Below, piece by piece: positions 19,833-30,876 of a DNA stretch of 64,000 nt. A model generated the notes under the pieces. The model was not told where the DNA came from and made no database searches. It worked only from the letters and a program-made list of their open reading frames with translations. Numbering within the stretch: the stretch's first letter is position 1; every line of letters begins with the position of its first letter. The stretch comes from Nemertoderma westbladi (Eukaryota; Xenacoelomorpha; Nemertodermatida; Nemertodermatidae). Made by a program: the position numbers and the translations under genes. The DNA is taken from positions 1-64,000 of the forward strand of contig JAUCBJ010007250.1 of the NCBI GenBank assembly GCA_032718475.1. Reading direction: 5' to 3'.

Positions 19833-22800
19833 ATGGAGAAAGGGACACAAGGAGAGCCAAGATGGGGATATGATATCCAAGAGGAGGCAGCAGCGCCATT
19901 CGAAAGATTTGGAGCCAAGGATTACACTATATTTGGTATAAAAGAATTATCGGAAAGTACAGCGAAACTCGCGAGAACTAAATATGACTCGAATGTATTA
20001 AAGAGAAGGCAAAACGCATTAAACGAAAGAATCGAAAGTTTGCGCCAAACCTTCAACGAACTTTACCCGTACGATGCTTTGTGTGACACGGGAGACATTA
20101 GCGAAGACCCCGATACTGAAATTAGTCGTTTGTATCATACCATGCAATACCTAAAGGCGCATGAACCTATGCCTGCGGTACGCGATGAATTCGATGGAAT
20201 GCATCTTTACAGACGAACTCGAGGGGACGATAGAGAAACCAAGGAAGCATTTTCAGTTTATAAACTTTATTATCAATGCGGTTCTTGTATGCGCGAACAA
20301 CGAAATGCGATTCCGATGCGTTTGAATAAGGAAAATCCCGAACCGATATTGGCGAGGTGTTCGAATCATCAACAACTACGCTACCAGGAAGGAGGGTATC
20401 CTTTATCGAATCCATATCATTCATTTGCTATGACCGGACCAAAGGCGGGAGAAACTGTCATTTACCCACCTAAGGTTGTTGAACCCGATGTATTTGAACT
20501 TACGCTGGACGAGGCGAATCAGTCAACCCGCGAAAAGAAAGAAGCTCTTAGCCTATACAGAGCCTACAAGGCTTTCGAGAAAGGTGAGATGGAAGAATGG
20601 GGTGGAAGACTCGCGAGCCTACCTTGCCATTGGACGTCACACGATCAAACTTCAGCTAAGGAGATGACACCGGAAGTTTTCGAGAGCATAAACTTTGCTC
20701 AAAACGTTATTCAGAGATTACAGATTGCATCCCCGGAGAGGCCAAGAGAAATGCAACCGTATAGTACTTCAACTACGAAACCATTGAGTACGACACTCAA
20801 TTTCCCTATTAGTATACCAGTCCGACAGGATACGACGTACGAAATACCCATCGTGGATCATCCAGAAATCATTTCAAACTTGGAGTTTCTTCCTGCAGTT
20901 GTTTTCAGCGATATGAGTAAGATATATGATTTGCGTAGACATATTACTCAAAAGGTCGTGAACAACGTTCCACCTCATATTCAAGATTTTAAGGAACTGG
21001 ATAGAGCTGGTGCCGACATAGCTCCGAGTAATCTGAAAGGATATCTAACCAAGACGATTCGTTTATGGATTGGAATCGGAACCTTCGAGTCGGATACGGA
21101 TATTGCCGCAGATTGGCGAGGTAAGGTTATTCGTTTCGATGAGGATAAGGATATAGAGAAGATTTGGCAACCTTCGGAAGAATTGTTGGATGAATGGACT
21201 AGGACGTTTAGATCGTTTCAGGAAAACGGTTATATGTTTTACGATAACGAGGGCGGCAGTCATCAGCAGAGTTTGACTTCTAAGACTATACAGATTAGAG
21301 CGGCGGACGGAGTCCTGCACGTTTTCAGTAGACAGAGGAGCGACAAACGAATGCCGATACCTCCAGCGAATACAAAGCGACACCATCTTATCACCGATAT
21401 AGTAAAGAAGATGGACCAAGCTTGTAATATTGACGCTAGAATGCTACCGAAGATGGTAAGAAACATGATTTTAGATAAAACTGTTGTAAAGGTTGGATCA
21501 GGAGTAAGGGAGGATTTAATTAGCGACTTCGTTGGCATGACGGACAGCGATGACCGACTACCGACACCATACGTCGACACTCGACCTCTTATTCTGTGGT
21601 CTATAGAACAGGGATATTTTCGTGAGTATAATACTCAGAAGACTGGAACTGGATACATTTCCTACCTGTTATTCAATTGGGATTATAAGGAAGGTAAAAG
21701 AAACAAGTATATTGAAACTTATGGAGAAGGTGATACTCCAGATATGAGTGAGTTTGAATCACAGCTTAAATGGAGAGGATGCGTGTATTGGGCTATTACG
21801 TCACCTCCAAGAGCGGTCTTACAATATTATTTAGCGATAGAGTCGTCAGTGAATGTTTGCCTAATCGCCGACATCGTGTCTCGGACTCTCAAAAGACATC
21901 CACTTTGTCTCGGAGAAGATCATACGTTCTACATGGAAGGGAGAATTCGTACCGACGTGTTTAGACGATTCCTTGAACCCTTCTACAACTCCGACGCTCA
22001 GTGCAATGCCTTTACTCGAGCAGGATTTAGTATATTTCGAGACGTGTATCTTCGCTGTGCGGGATCTCTTATCGAAAGACCATCTATGTTTACACTGTTA
22101 CCCTATGAAGGAGAACGTATCGTGGAGATTACGGATGAATCACGGCAGACGCGCGCGCCTATCGGTCACCTTGGTGATGAATTCGAAGTAACTACTACGA
22201 TCGCCGACGATCCTTTAGAGGAACTTCTTGAGATAGAAAGGAACCTCCCGAAGAAATCTCAGACGGAGATTCGACAACTTGAAGCAACAGATGCTATAGT
22301 TTGCCTACAACCTTCAGAAACCTACCAACCCATAGACCCAGATGATTACGATTATAGTATGGGAGGAAGCGCTCGACCGATTGGAGATCTTATATACGAA
22401 CGAGTGTGGTACCCTGCTAATACGATGTGTAGTAAATGTGGCGTCGCTGGACATCATATGGCAAAGTGCAGTGGAAAGCACATTACTACGACTCAGCTAA
22501 TCTGTGGATGGTGTGGGGATCAAGGGTCTCATACCTTTTATACTTGCTGGAGATTTATGGCTCAATGTACTTACTGCAATATAAAGGGACATCGAGCATC
22601 TGAATGCCAACTGAGAGACATACCTTATGAACATGAATCTGTAAAACTCGTGAGGAAGTTATTTGATGAGTGGGAAGATTTGGCCGACGAACATGTATCG
22701 GCACAGAGAAGACGGTTTCCGATGAGAGCGCATCTCGGATTTTGGGCGGTAAATCCCCAGACGATGATGTCGGAAGGATACATCTCCGCTATGCCCCAAT

Positions 22801-23558
22801 ATGACGAACTTATCGAGGTTGTTGATATTTTGCCCCACGACAGCGGATTCCGAGTGGTGCGTGAGTATCTGTTACAGATTCACCCAGATAACAAAAACAC
22901 GTGGAATTTTCAGAAAGTCGTAAATCGTATCACGTATGGTGAATTTGATCGTTTCCGAACCGAAAAGCGGAATAAAGGAGCTTGGTTAACCGTCGCATGG
23001 GCGTACCGAGCCGCGTTTTACCATAAACGTATACGAGCGAGCGTATTCGAGGAAGAAGAGGTCCTAGAGGCGACGAATATATCAGCCACTCCGGTTGCGC
23101 CGTCTGCACGTCACCCTCGGGAGGACGGGCAGGGTAGGATCATACGGGTCCAGAAAGTGGGCCAACAATTGAAGAAAATTATTAATGTGGAAGAACGCAA
23201 GGGAGTTGAGCCGACTATTCGAGTTACTCGGGATACGGTATCACTTCCAAGAGAACCGGTAGGAGGATCGGGACATACACCAGCTGATCAACAGGGGGCG
23301 CAAGCTACTCTTGGGTCTGCGTCGTCCACTCCTCGCGCGTTCCCAGACGTTCTACCAACTGTAGCGACAACTGATCGGTCACGAGGAATTGGTCGAGGTT
23401 TTGGGATGCCAAATAGACGAATTTGCGAGGAAATAGTCGCACCGTCTCTCAACGTCCCAAGTAAACCAGTGACTCGCCCCAATAGTCCCATATCGCGAGC
23501 AAAGTCACCTGTGCGCAGTTTTCGAGGACGCGGCAGGGCTCGATCTACTAAGCGATAA
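19833..23558 (+). CDS. Second ORF of BEL element C: large zinc-knuckle protein in env position
   Basis: Frame open from 19713; first in-frame ATG at 19833 (about 1,241 aa), with an upstream non-ATG extension of up to 40 codons possible if spliced. Numbered from codon 19725: CGSC(185-188)...CSNH(212-215), a possible zinc site; a central domain (about 620-800) matching element B ORF (SRT..RHPL.LG, FRRFL.PF.N.D.Q, AGF.IF.DV, I.RP); then CCHC knuckle 902-915, a related cluster 927-941, and CCHC knuckle 948-961; basic Arg/Gly-rich C-terminus ending in SFRGRGRARS. No signal peptide or membrane segment, so it is not an envelope protein. I do not recognise it as a described family. Knuckles and basic tail suggest an RNA- or DNA-binding accessory protein, perhaps Gag-derived. 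It is intact in a young copy and has a diverged homologue in B, so it is very likely functional. Confidence 0.85.
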   Translation: MEKGTQGEPRWGYDIQEEAAAPFERFGAKDYTIFGIKELSESTAKLARTKYDSNVLKRRQNALNERIESLRQTFNELYPYDALCDTGDISEDPDTEISRLYHTMQYLKAHEPMPAVRDEFDGMHLYRRTRGDDRETKEAFSVYKLYYQCGSCMREQRNAIPMRLNKENPEPILARCSNHQQLRYQEGGYPLSNPYHSFAMTGPKAGETVIYPPKVVEPDVFELTLDEANQSTREKKEALSLYRAYKAFEKGEMEEWGGRLASLPCHWTSHDQTSAKEMTPEVFESINFAQNVIQRLQIASPERPREMQPYSTSTTKPLSTTLNFPISIPVRQDTTYEIPIVDHPEIISNLEFLPAVVFSDMSKIYDLRRHITQKVVNNVPPHIQDFKELDRAGADIAPSNLKGYLTKTIRLWIGIGTFESDTDIAADWRGKVIRFDEDKDIEKIWQPSEELLDEWTRTFRSFQENGYMFYDNEGGSHQQSLTSKTIQIRAADGVLHVFSRQRSDKRMPIPPANTKRHHLITDIVKKMDQACNIDARMLPKMVRNMILDKTVVKVGSGVREDLISDFVGMTDSDDRLPTPYVDTRPLILWSIEQGYFREYNTQKTGTGYISYLLFNWDYKEGKRNKYIETYGEGDTPDMSEFESQLKWRGCVYWAITSPPRAVLQYYLAIESSVNVCLIADIVSRTLKRHPLCLGEDHTFYMEGRIRTDVFRRFLEPFYNSDAQCNAFTRAGFSIFRDVYLRCAGSLIERPSMFTLLPYEGERIVEITDESRQTRAPIGHLGDEFEVTTTIADDPLEELLEIERNLPKKSQTEIRQLEATDAIVCLQPSETYQPIDPDDYDYSMGGSARPIGDLIYERVWYPANTMCSKCGVAGHHMAKCSGKHITTTQLICGWCGDQGSHTFYTCWRFMAQCTYCNIKGHRASECQLRDIPYEHESVKLVRKLFDEWEDLADEHVSAQRRRFPMRAHLGFWAVNPQTMMSEGYISAMPQYDELIEVVDILPHDSGFRVVREYLLQIHPDNKNTWNFQKVVNRITYGEFDRFRTEKRNKGAWLTVAWAYRAAFYHKRIRASVFEEEEVLEATNISATPVAPSARHPREDGQGRIIRVQKVGQQLKKIINVEERKGVEPTIRVTRDTVSLPREPVGGSGHTPADQQGAQATLGSASSTPRAFPDVLPTVATTDRSRGIGRGFGMPNRRICEEIVAPSLNVPSKPVTRPNSPISRAKSPVRSFRGRGRARSTKR
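20604..20625 (+). repeat. Dispersed near-palindromic word, copy in second ORF
   Basis: AAGACTCGCGAGCCT in the GRLASL frame, continuing into ACCTT. Confidence 0.7.
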
Positions 23559-23578
23559 AAGGGAGGGCAAGGGTGGAC

Positions 23579-23601
23579 GGAAGACTCGTGGGCCTTTCTT
23601 A
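23579..23601 (+). repeat. Dispersed near-palindromic word, 3' copy a
   Basis: Variant AAGACTCGTGGGCCT, 20 bp after the stop of the second ORF. Confidence 0.65.
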
Positions 23602-24095
23602 TGATTTGTGATTTATTTTGAATTATATGTTTTATATTTAGAAAACTTATGCAATTTGTATTGTTCCGAATTTATGAAATTTAGAAAGTTTATATTTAGA
23701 AGGAACTTATATTTGAAAGATTTATGTTTCATATTTGAGATGCAAAAGGTTTATATTATTTTAAACTTATGCAGTTTATATTTATATTTAAGTAAAGACT
23801 TATATTTAGTAAGATTTATATTTAGTAAGAATTTATATTTTATATTTACGTGATTATTTCGAACTTATGCAATTTATATCATTCCGAACTTATGCAATTT
23901 ATATTGTTCCGGATATTATGCAATTTATAAGCAGTATTTGTATTTACAGTGAAATAGAAAGTTTTATAGATAGAAAATTTTGTGCTCAGAAAGACTCATA
24001 TTTGTAATTATTCCAAACTTATGCAATCTACATTTAGGTACGAAAGTATTTGTAATTACTTGAATTTATGCAATATTTGAGATGCAATAGTAGAT

Positions 24096-24117
24096 GGAAG
24101 ACTCGCGAGCCTTTCTT
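24096..24117 (+). repeat. Dispersed near-palindromic word, 3' copy b
   Basis: Perfect AAGACTCGCGAGCCT followed by TTCTT, non-coding, between TTATGCAAT repeats. Confidence 0.7.
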
Positions 24118-24412
24118 ATTGTTTTCATTTATTTGTATTTGTAATTGTTTGAATTTATGCAATATCTGAGATGCAATAGATTTATATTGGTGAATTTAAT
24201 TTAGATTTATATTGTACTTACTTAGTAAAGCCTTAACTACGTAAAGTTTGAATTTGTAATTATTTTTGTATCGAATCATTACGTAAAAAGGAAGTATTGT
24301 TTGAAATTTAATTGTAAATATGTAAGTACGCCCTAAGTATTCTATAGTTTGATTGATTATTGGTGAAAACCGTATATTTTATGCACGATAATATCCTGTT
24401 TTCATGGAGCGG

Positions 24413-26333
24413 TATAGAATTATATTCCCTAAATGCCGTGGATTTTCAAAATTTTATTTTATTCGAATTAACTTTGTAAAGATTGCTTTGAGTTCTCATT
24501 AGTATTGGTTCTATCTATTATGCATCTATCGGTCAAGTGGTTCAGTAGCTCAGTCGGTAGAGCGTTGGAAATTATATGTGTAGTAGGTATCGAGTTCGAA
24601 TCCTAATAAGTGCGAATTATTTTTTGTGCAGAATTTCAACTCATTTAAATTAACCGCTACAAATTAATTGCATTTGTCTGTACCAATGAGACCGTAGTTA
24701 TTTGATTGTAACCAATGTCGTGCAAGTTATATATTAGCTGGACCAATAGCTATCTTTAAAACCTTGTTAGAATCTATAGAACAATCGAGAATTTTCTCGA
24801 TTGATTGCGGCACAAATTTAGTATATAAAGGTGCGATTTCGTTCATTAGTATACTTACACAAACTAATTCAATCCATCATTCACTTTCTGTCTTATTTCA
24901 GATTACATTGTTTATTGTATAATAGTTATTATATCTTTTGTAATAAAAGTCAGAAATACTAGTCACATCTCAGCCCTTTTCTATCTGTTTTACTATGGTT
25001 TCACTACGGTGAACAAACTCAGGGACAGGATGGCCGGCTAGAGATCGGGCCGCAGCAATGAACGGGAACATCACGGGAATGTAGACGAGAGACAACCCGC
25101 AATACCATCTTAGAGTTATTCGCCCATCGCCTGAAAGGTTAGACAGCGTTCGATCCTTGCTACCTAAGTGTAAGACCAAAAGATCAAAGGTAGACGTAGT
25201 GACGCGCTGTAAGCCCAAAATTACATCATAAGGACTGTACTGTCTTGATTCAGGAAAACCCACAGTAGACCTTCACATTCCTACGGGGGGAGGGAGAGAG
25301 AGCAGATACTAGTACGCAGATAGGACGTAGGCACACCGGTACAAGGCATACACATTGGTTAGGGTGCAGCAAACTGTACGCTTAACTCTTGCTAAGTACA
25401 GGTGTGTGTGCGACTATTTGCCGTACAACAGTGTCCATTACATCAGAACTTGTAGGCTAGGGGGTTGCTGTGTTTTCACCTGAATTGGGATTGTACCGTT
25501 CAGGCGGTAGGGCAGTTTACGCTAGGCGCAAATAAATTGAGGCTATCAGGGATATACTAACATCTACCGTGTCCCCGCCAACGCCCTAATAGGAAGTTAC
25601 CCGGACTACCTGGGTGACTAAAATTCTAGATAGGAGCCAGGATAGCTATTAGTACCCGTACGCCTACAGTAGTAAACTAACACATCTCTTCTTAGTATCA
25701 GGGACCTGGTACCTAAAATTGCCGAATTCTGGGCGTAGTATTAACCTTATGCCTGAATTTGAGTCCTGGAAATACGCAAGAGGGGAAGGAACCTTATCAT
25801 TCGTGAGTATTGGACCTACAAGTTATAAAATTAGAATATTCGTAAAATGCACACCGTACCCAGTAATTATATATGTGAAGGAGCAAAACTGTTTTTTGAC
25901 CGTTCAGAATTAACACACGCGCGTTAGAAATTATTTACACCTCGAAATATATAAAATTAACTTAGTCCGTACTGTGCTTTGCCCGCTAGTTAGACATCTC
26001 CAAATCTGCTCTATACCTAGCTAGCGTCCCTTTGCCCAACCATATAAATCACACCGCGGCAAAGTATACGAGCCTCTTAGTCCGTCAGTGAGTCAGCCTG
26101 ATTTTAGGATTCGCTGCGCGGGATTTTGTTTTATCGAAGTTTGTCTGCTCGTAGACTGTTTTCTGCCTCACCGGTTATAAGAGATCGATACTGCAATATA
26201 TTCGCTTACTTAGGGTTTACTGTTTTGGTGAGAAGGTCGGATTTATGATTTGATTTACAAACTTTACAGTAGGATATTGCAGGTATTGTTACCGTCTCTT
26301 CCGATAGTAGGAATAGGCGTATCTCTTCAATTA
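24413..26333 (+). repeat. 3' LTR of element C (1,921 bp)
   Basis: Same length as the 5' LTR and differing, as far as I can see, at three bases (one near 25314, one in the TCTTAGTATC stretch near 25694, one near 26212). TATA box at 24822-24831 and AATAAA at 24942-24947. Followed by GAGAC (26334-26338). Confidence 0.9.
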
Positions 26334-27134
26334 GAGACATTGTGGACCTTGATACCATTCCAAAACGTAGTCGTTGTCACTGCTCCTGGGCTCTGTGGGT
26401 TGAATCTCCTCGGATTCTAAGCAAATTAGTTCGTCTTCCAATTGCATAGCTGAGGTAGGTGTAGCTGTCTCCTCAAGCGAACCCACTGTTTGAACTTCCA
26501 CAATAGAATAACCTGTGGGGATTCGGGGTCTTTGTATAACAGAGGAATGTAAATTCTGTATACAAACGTCCTTGAAAATGGCGAATCCAGCGCTGTGTAA
26601 CTTCTCAGCAGCTGAGTCTCTTAGGCTGAGCTTGGTCAGAGCGCGGTCCTTGAACTGACTATCAACGTTACGGAACGGAGTCAGAAAGCGCCTAAAGCAT
26701 TCGAAGCGGATGAATTGATTGTGTTCATCTAGCTTGGCGAGTTTGGTTCCAAGTAACAAGGGATGGGCGCGTATAGTACGACTGCACACATTGGCTAGCC
26801 AACCGGCAAGTGCGGCGTTCTCGAAGATAGTGTATATAGCTAATGAGGGACGAAGTGGAACACTCATGAAGCTATAAACAACGCCAGGTGCGGTCAATGG
26901 TCTGTCGAAGTATAATCGAGAATAATGATCTCCATATACTTGTTGATAGTTGATAGGGTTTCCGACTTTGAAATTCCATCCGTATTCTTGAAAGGCAAGA
27001 TGTCTGATGGAGGTTCGTTGTACTTTATTGATGCCGCTGGATGTATTGGCATACATAGTGTGGAAGAAACCTCGGCCTTCTGCCCAGGGAGCAATCAGCT
27101 GGGTGTCTACGAAAGGATATGGGATATTCTCCAT
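26334..27134 (-). pseudogene. Central part of element B second ORF, split by C
   Basis: The minus-strand frame runs from ATG 27134 to the element C junction and continues in the same frame at 7385. It shares with the element C second ORF, in order, VDT, SRT-R-HPL-LG, FRRFL-PF-N-D-Q, AGF-IF-DV and a following I/V-RP. This shows true homology at low identity. A stop lies seven codons upstream of the ATG, and a similar-looking frame continues in another phase just above (about 27150-27270), so there is a frameshift near 27120. It was therefore already damaged upstream, although this part was still open when C landed. Confidence 0.75.
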
Positions 27135-30059
27135 ATTCCTGTTGTATTCCTAATATGTCTTCCATTGATGGTAGAGAGCAGGGGAAAGCCTATGTCGTAT
27201 TCAGAAATATTCATAAATACGATCTCAGTAGGAGGATTCAACATTCGAAGACCATCTCCAAATGAATTTATCCCCAATCATTAAGGGAGGTGAACAACCA
27301 GATTTATGACACATAATGGTACCAGCTGTTCACAGACTATCCGCGTGTCCTTTCAGTCCTTGTATCACGGTCGTGGACTTGAGGAAATTAGGGGTGGTTG
27401 ATTATCTAATCAACAACAAGAGGAGTAGTGGTTGATACTATGAATATCAACACAATGGTACAGGGACAGGAGGTGCGGACACCAATATAAGCATCCAAAT
27501 AAACAGTAAGGGATGGGGAGGTTTAGTAGGAGCGGTACGATCAATACCACGACACCACTATGATTGATCGATCATCTCCCAAAAGCGCCGAGTGTGTTGG
27601 GAAGAGAAGATGGGAAGAAGAGGGTTTCTCTATCAACGTCTTGTATCCTCGATATCGATAGATAGAGGGAGAATAGTAGTAGGGAGGAGGAAGTATATGC
27701 GTGTAGTATCTATAAGATACCACAATGGACATGTTTTCCCTTTACGTCATTACTCATTCTTACTCTTTGATTGTGACACTGATCACAATAATTGCAGGAA
27801 GAGGATGAAGTAAGAGGAAATTACAGCCTCCCGAAGGAGACCGTCCGCGAGCACCCGCGCCCCGGGGAAAACTATTCACATTATGGACCCTGGACATTAA
27901 TGTATGGTTTTTCTCCAGATGGTTCTCCTCTACTTGTCTTTACAAACATTCTTCCACATTCTCTCTTTCGATTTCGAATAGAATTTTCGTGTTCGATTCT
28001 CAGTTTATCGTTCCGACTCCGCTGGGTATGATATTTAAATAGGATCATTTCCCTTTCGGTGTCTACATCGTCCGTATCGTGTAAATCGATAGGATGACCA
28101 GTAGTTAAGAAGTCCATATACGTACCATTACGATGCGTATAGCAAGCGGTGAATTTTCTATAGTCCAATTCACGCGTGAGCTGTCCTTTGACATTGGCGG
28201 TTCGATATAACGGCCATCATCCTCCGTAGTGGGTTGACTAGCATCGCCGCGTATTAAACCGCAATATCAACAAATGCTTGCAATGGTAGGGTATATCGCT
28301 CCCTGATACCAAGATCATCTTCTATCAACTCAGCCATAGCTGCTATATGAGTTTATCAATATTATAATTAATTATAATTTAGGCTAGCGGTCGTCGCTGC
28401 CTCCCCCTCAATGCCCCCGGACAGCGCAAGATCCTCAGCGCTGATGTACTGTCACCGCTGTGCCTCTCGCCAACGTAGTAGCTACACAACGACAACAATA
28501 ACCAGCGCGAGTCACTCCACTGTCCGTCCCAAGGGCTTAGAATTACTTCAGGTTCTTGCTACAGAGGTAGGGCAACTTTCACAACTGCGACTCGCTACTG
28601 TAAACACACTTTAGTAGTAACATTCACCTATAAACGCACAAATTCCACACAACTGTCACAAATTGTACATATTCGGGCCATTTGTCCGTTAGTCAAGTGC
28701 CTTCCAGAATGCCATGTTATTATTATGTATCCCTGGATACTAGCAGTGTGCTATTTATTCCGTATGTTATTCAATGGGGCAAGCTTTCTATTGTTCTTTT
28801 AACTCGCTTCTAATTCTAGCGTGGTTGTTGCTATGGTGACATTATATGGAAAGCTAGCAGTAGAATTAGGGTAATTCTCATGCATACAGATCTGGGATGC
28901 TATTTAATAGTAATTCTTTAATTGTCAATATTCCCCTTTATACATGATTTTATGAATTTTATCGGCTATTGACTAGATATTGGAGATTCTCGCACACTAA
29001 TATACTTAATAGGGTGAATCTCCGCTCCCATGATCTATTAATTAATGGAATTTTGGGAATGTTATAAATTGTATAAAATGACAATTTATCAAATTCATGA
29101 GAGGATATGAATTTAAATTTATTTCCGTAAATTTTATTATTTAATATTAAAATAGACACAATTTTATTCCAGAACATGTCTGGGGACTAAGATCCTTAAT
29201 TCTAGGGAATTTGTCCTTTTTAAGAGTATCGGTAAGTGCTATGATATCTTAATCGACAAGAATTTTAAAGGACCTGAATCCCAACAGATCTGGACCTATA
29301 GATTTTTTTTTCGGCTTACAAACTCCTTAGAGTCTATTTGTCTGCATTTACTCCATTATAACATTTGTTTTAATAGATTTTTGTAAATATTAAATAGTTA
29401 ATATTTAAGATGGGCACCGATTTATTCCAGAACTTGTCTGGGGACGTTAACCACTGATTCTAGAATTTTGTCTTTCAAGTATATCGGTGGGTGACGCGAT
29501 ATCTTAATCGACTAGAATTACAGATGGTCAAAGGGTTTAACAGATTTATTTTGCGTTTTACGCTACTGTTAAATGGACATCATTCTACTATATGTATTAT
29601 TTAATATACGGTATGAGAGCAATATTGTAAGAAGCAATGTCAGTAAGAAGAGGCAAGTCGTTTCCAAGGTCTACCCAGAGCTTGGTTTAGCAGAGACACA
29701 AGGATCTGAACTTTGCATTCCTAATACTCTACTTACCAATAATACTTGAGTATAGTAGGAGCTTTATTGTACTTTAATAAGTACAGACATTTCATCTTAC
29801 TGTAGTCACATATTTATAATATAATACGGACAGTAAGGAAAGAGAAAAAGAATTATTTCTCGCCGTCGCACTAAATATATAATATATAAGTAATTAAGTA
29901 ATAAACGCGAATATATATTGCACTAATCTACTAGATAATCGCTAAAATAACATTCTACTAAATAAAATTAAAGAAAACGATTATAATAAAATTACATAAT
30001 AATACATACATAAATATAAAATAATAAAAACAAATATAAAATATAGTCACACAAACACT
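27135..30059 (-). pseudogene. Decayed region of B between pol and second ORF core
   Basis: By position this should hold the N-terminal part of the second ORF and the pol-ORF spacer. Short minus-strand frames survive, the best at 27881-28168 (95 codons, charged, containing EREMILFKYHTQRSRND) and a phase-shifted piece at about 27150-27270. Similarity of the 27881-28168 frame to residues 150-250 of the element C protein is only suggestive. A pair of ~150-bp direct repeats is at 29125-29525. The rest (28400-29100, 29530-30059) shows nothing I can name. Confidence 0.35.
29125..29525. repeat. Two diverged ~150-bp direct repeats
   Basis: 29125-29275 and 29372-29525 share the order TTTATTCCAGAAC-TGTCTGGGGAC, TCTAG..AATTTTGTC, TATCGG, GATATCTTAATCGAC(A/T)AGAATT. 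Confidence 0.6.
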
Positions 30060-30835
30060 CCAGCTGTTGTTAAGTTAGGGAGTCCCTAGATGTTTGTTGG
30101 ATTAGGGAGGTGGTCGTGGGAAGAGTATCTTGCCTTCCATAGTTTCCGGAGAGTTCTCTGTCTCTTTCCAGTAAACATAAACGACCAACTGGGCGATTGA
30201 GCTGCTGTGTCTCGATGACAATTCCAGGTTTCCTCTTCGTCCTGGAATAGTGACGATAGAAACATCGCTTCAAATACGCAACGGCCTTACAAAGCCGATT
30301 CCAGGATCTATAGTGGTCCATCGCTCCCGGCAGGAGAGGTGAGAGTCCCGGCGAGACGTCTGGTGTTACAGATCTCCATGCTCTCTCTCTGATCTCCACA
30401 ACAGATCGGTTCGCGGTGGGGGAGTTTAGATCCACAGTGTCGTCCCTGGCAATGTGTAATACAGACAGATCTATCACGGGTTTAAATAACCTTGATTTAC
30501 TCGTCCGGGTTTTAGGTTTGAGTTTCTCCGCTCCCTTGGCTTGTCTAATCTCAGCCGTGGTAAGATGGGGAGGCCATTCATCTTCTTTACTTAGGAAGTT
30601 GGGTCCACCTAACCAGTCTGGAGTATCTGTCAGTTCTTGAGGAGTTGCTCCTCTGGAAGCGACATCAGCTAGATTAATCGTCTCGGGACAATGTCTCCAT
30701 TGATCTACATTGGAGTTAATATCGTCATTATCTGAGGAGTATGGCGTTCCCTCAGTTGGGTCGTCTACCTCACTGCTCTCCGCTTCCCATTCACTTACTT
30801 GGTATACCCGTTCAAAAAAAAACCGTTCGTTTAAA
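30060..30835 (-). pseudogene. Internally deleted duplicate of the B pol tail
   Basis: Repeats the end of B pol but with pieces skipped. On the minus strand it passes from a segment like 34681-34790 directly to the RNase H end (like 32880-32780), then the linker before integrase (like 32775-32450), and then jumps to the very end of the polyprotein (NRPVGRLCLLERDRELSG, as at 30990). Integrase is missing. It lies immediately downstream of the proper pol end at 30877 and shares the same short 3' flank, so it looks like tandem capture of a deleted copy. An ORF at 30070-30477 spans part of it, but no catalytic domain remains. Confidence 0.65.
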
Positions 30836-30876
30836 AAATATAAAATAATGTAGTCACATACCCACTCCAGACGCTG

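Larger units (their letters stand above)
23559..24412 (+). repeat. AT-rich 3' region of C with TTATGCAAT repeats
   Basis: No gene. The word TTATGCAAT or a close variant recurs eight times (about 23648, 23773, 23864, 23891, 23919, 24019, 24065, 24156), often with flanking TTCCGAAC and ATTTATATT, giving irregular 25-30-bp or larger units. Two dispersed near-palindromic words are also present (23579, 24096). The stretch ends in a purine-rich CATGGAGCGG (24403-24412), the probable polypurine tract priming plus-strand synthesis. Confidence 0.65.
7386..26333 (+). mobile_element. BEL/Pao LTR retrotransposon C, young, two large ORFs
   Basis: 18,948-bp element with LTRs 7386-9306 and 24413-26333 (both 1,921 bp; by eye only three substitutions between them), flanked by GAGAC. 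Contents in order: LTR, 0.8-kb leader, Gag-Pol (10115-19171), 0.66-kb spacer, second ORF (19833-23558), AT-rich repeat tail, polypurine tract, LTR. All pol domains are intact and in BEL order (protease, RT, RNase H, integrase). The insertion sits within the second ORF of related element B. Near-identical LTRs imply recent integration. At 19 kb it is unusually large for the superfamily. Confidence 0.92.

Noticed and set aside
19833-23558. Second ORF as an env gene
   Set aside because: Position fits, but there is no signal peptide, fusion peptide or transmembrane segment, and zinc knuckles are present.
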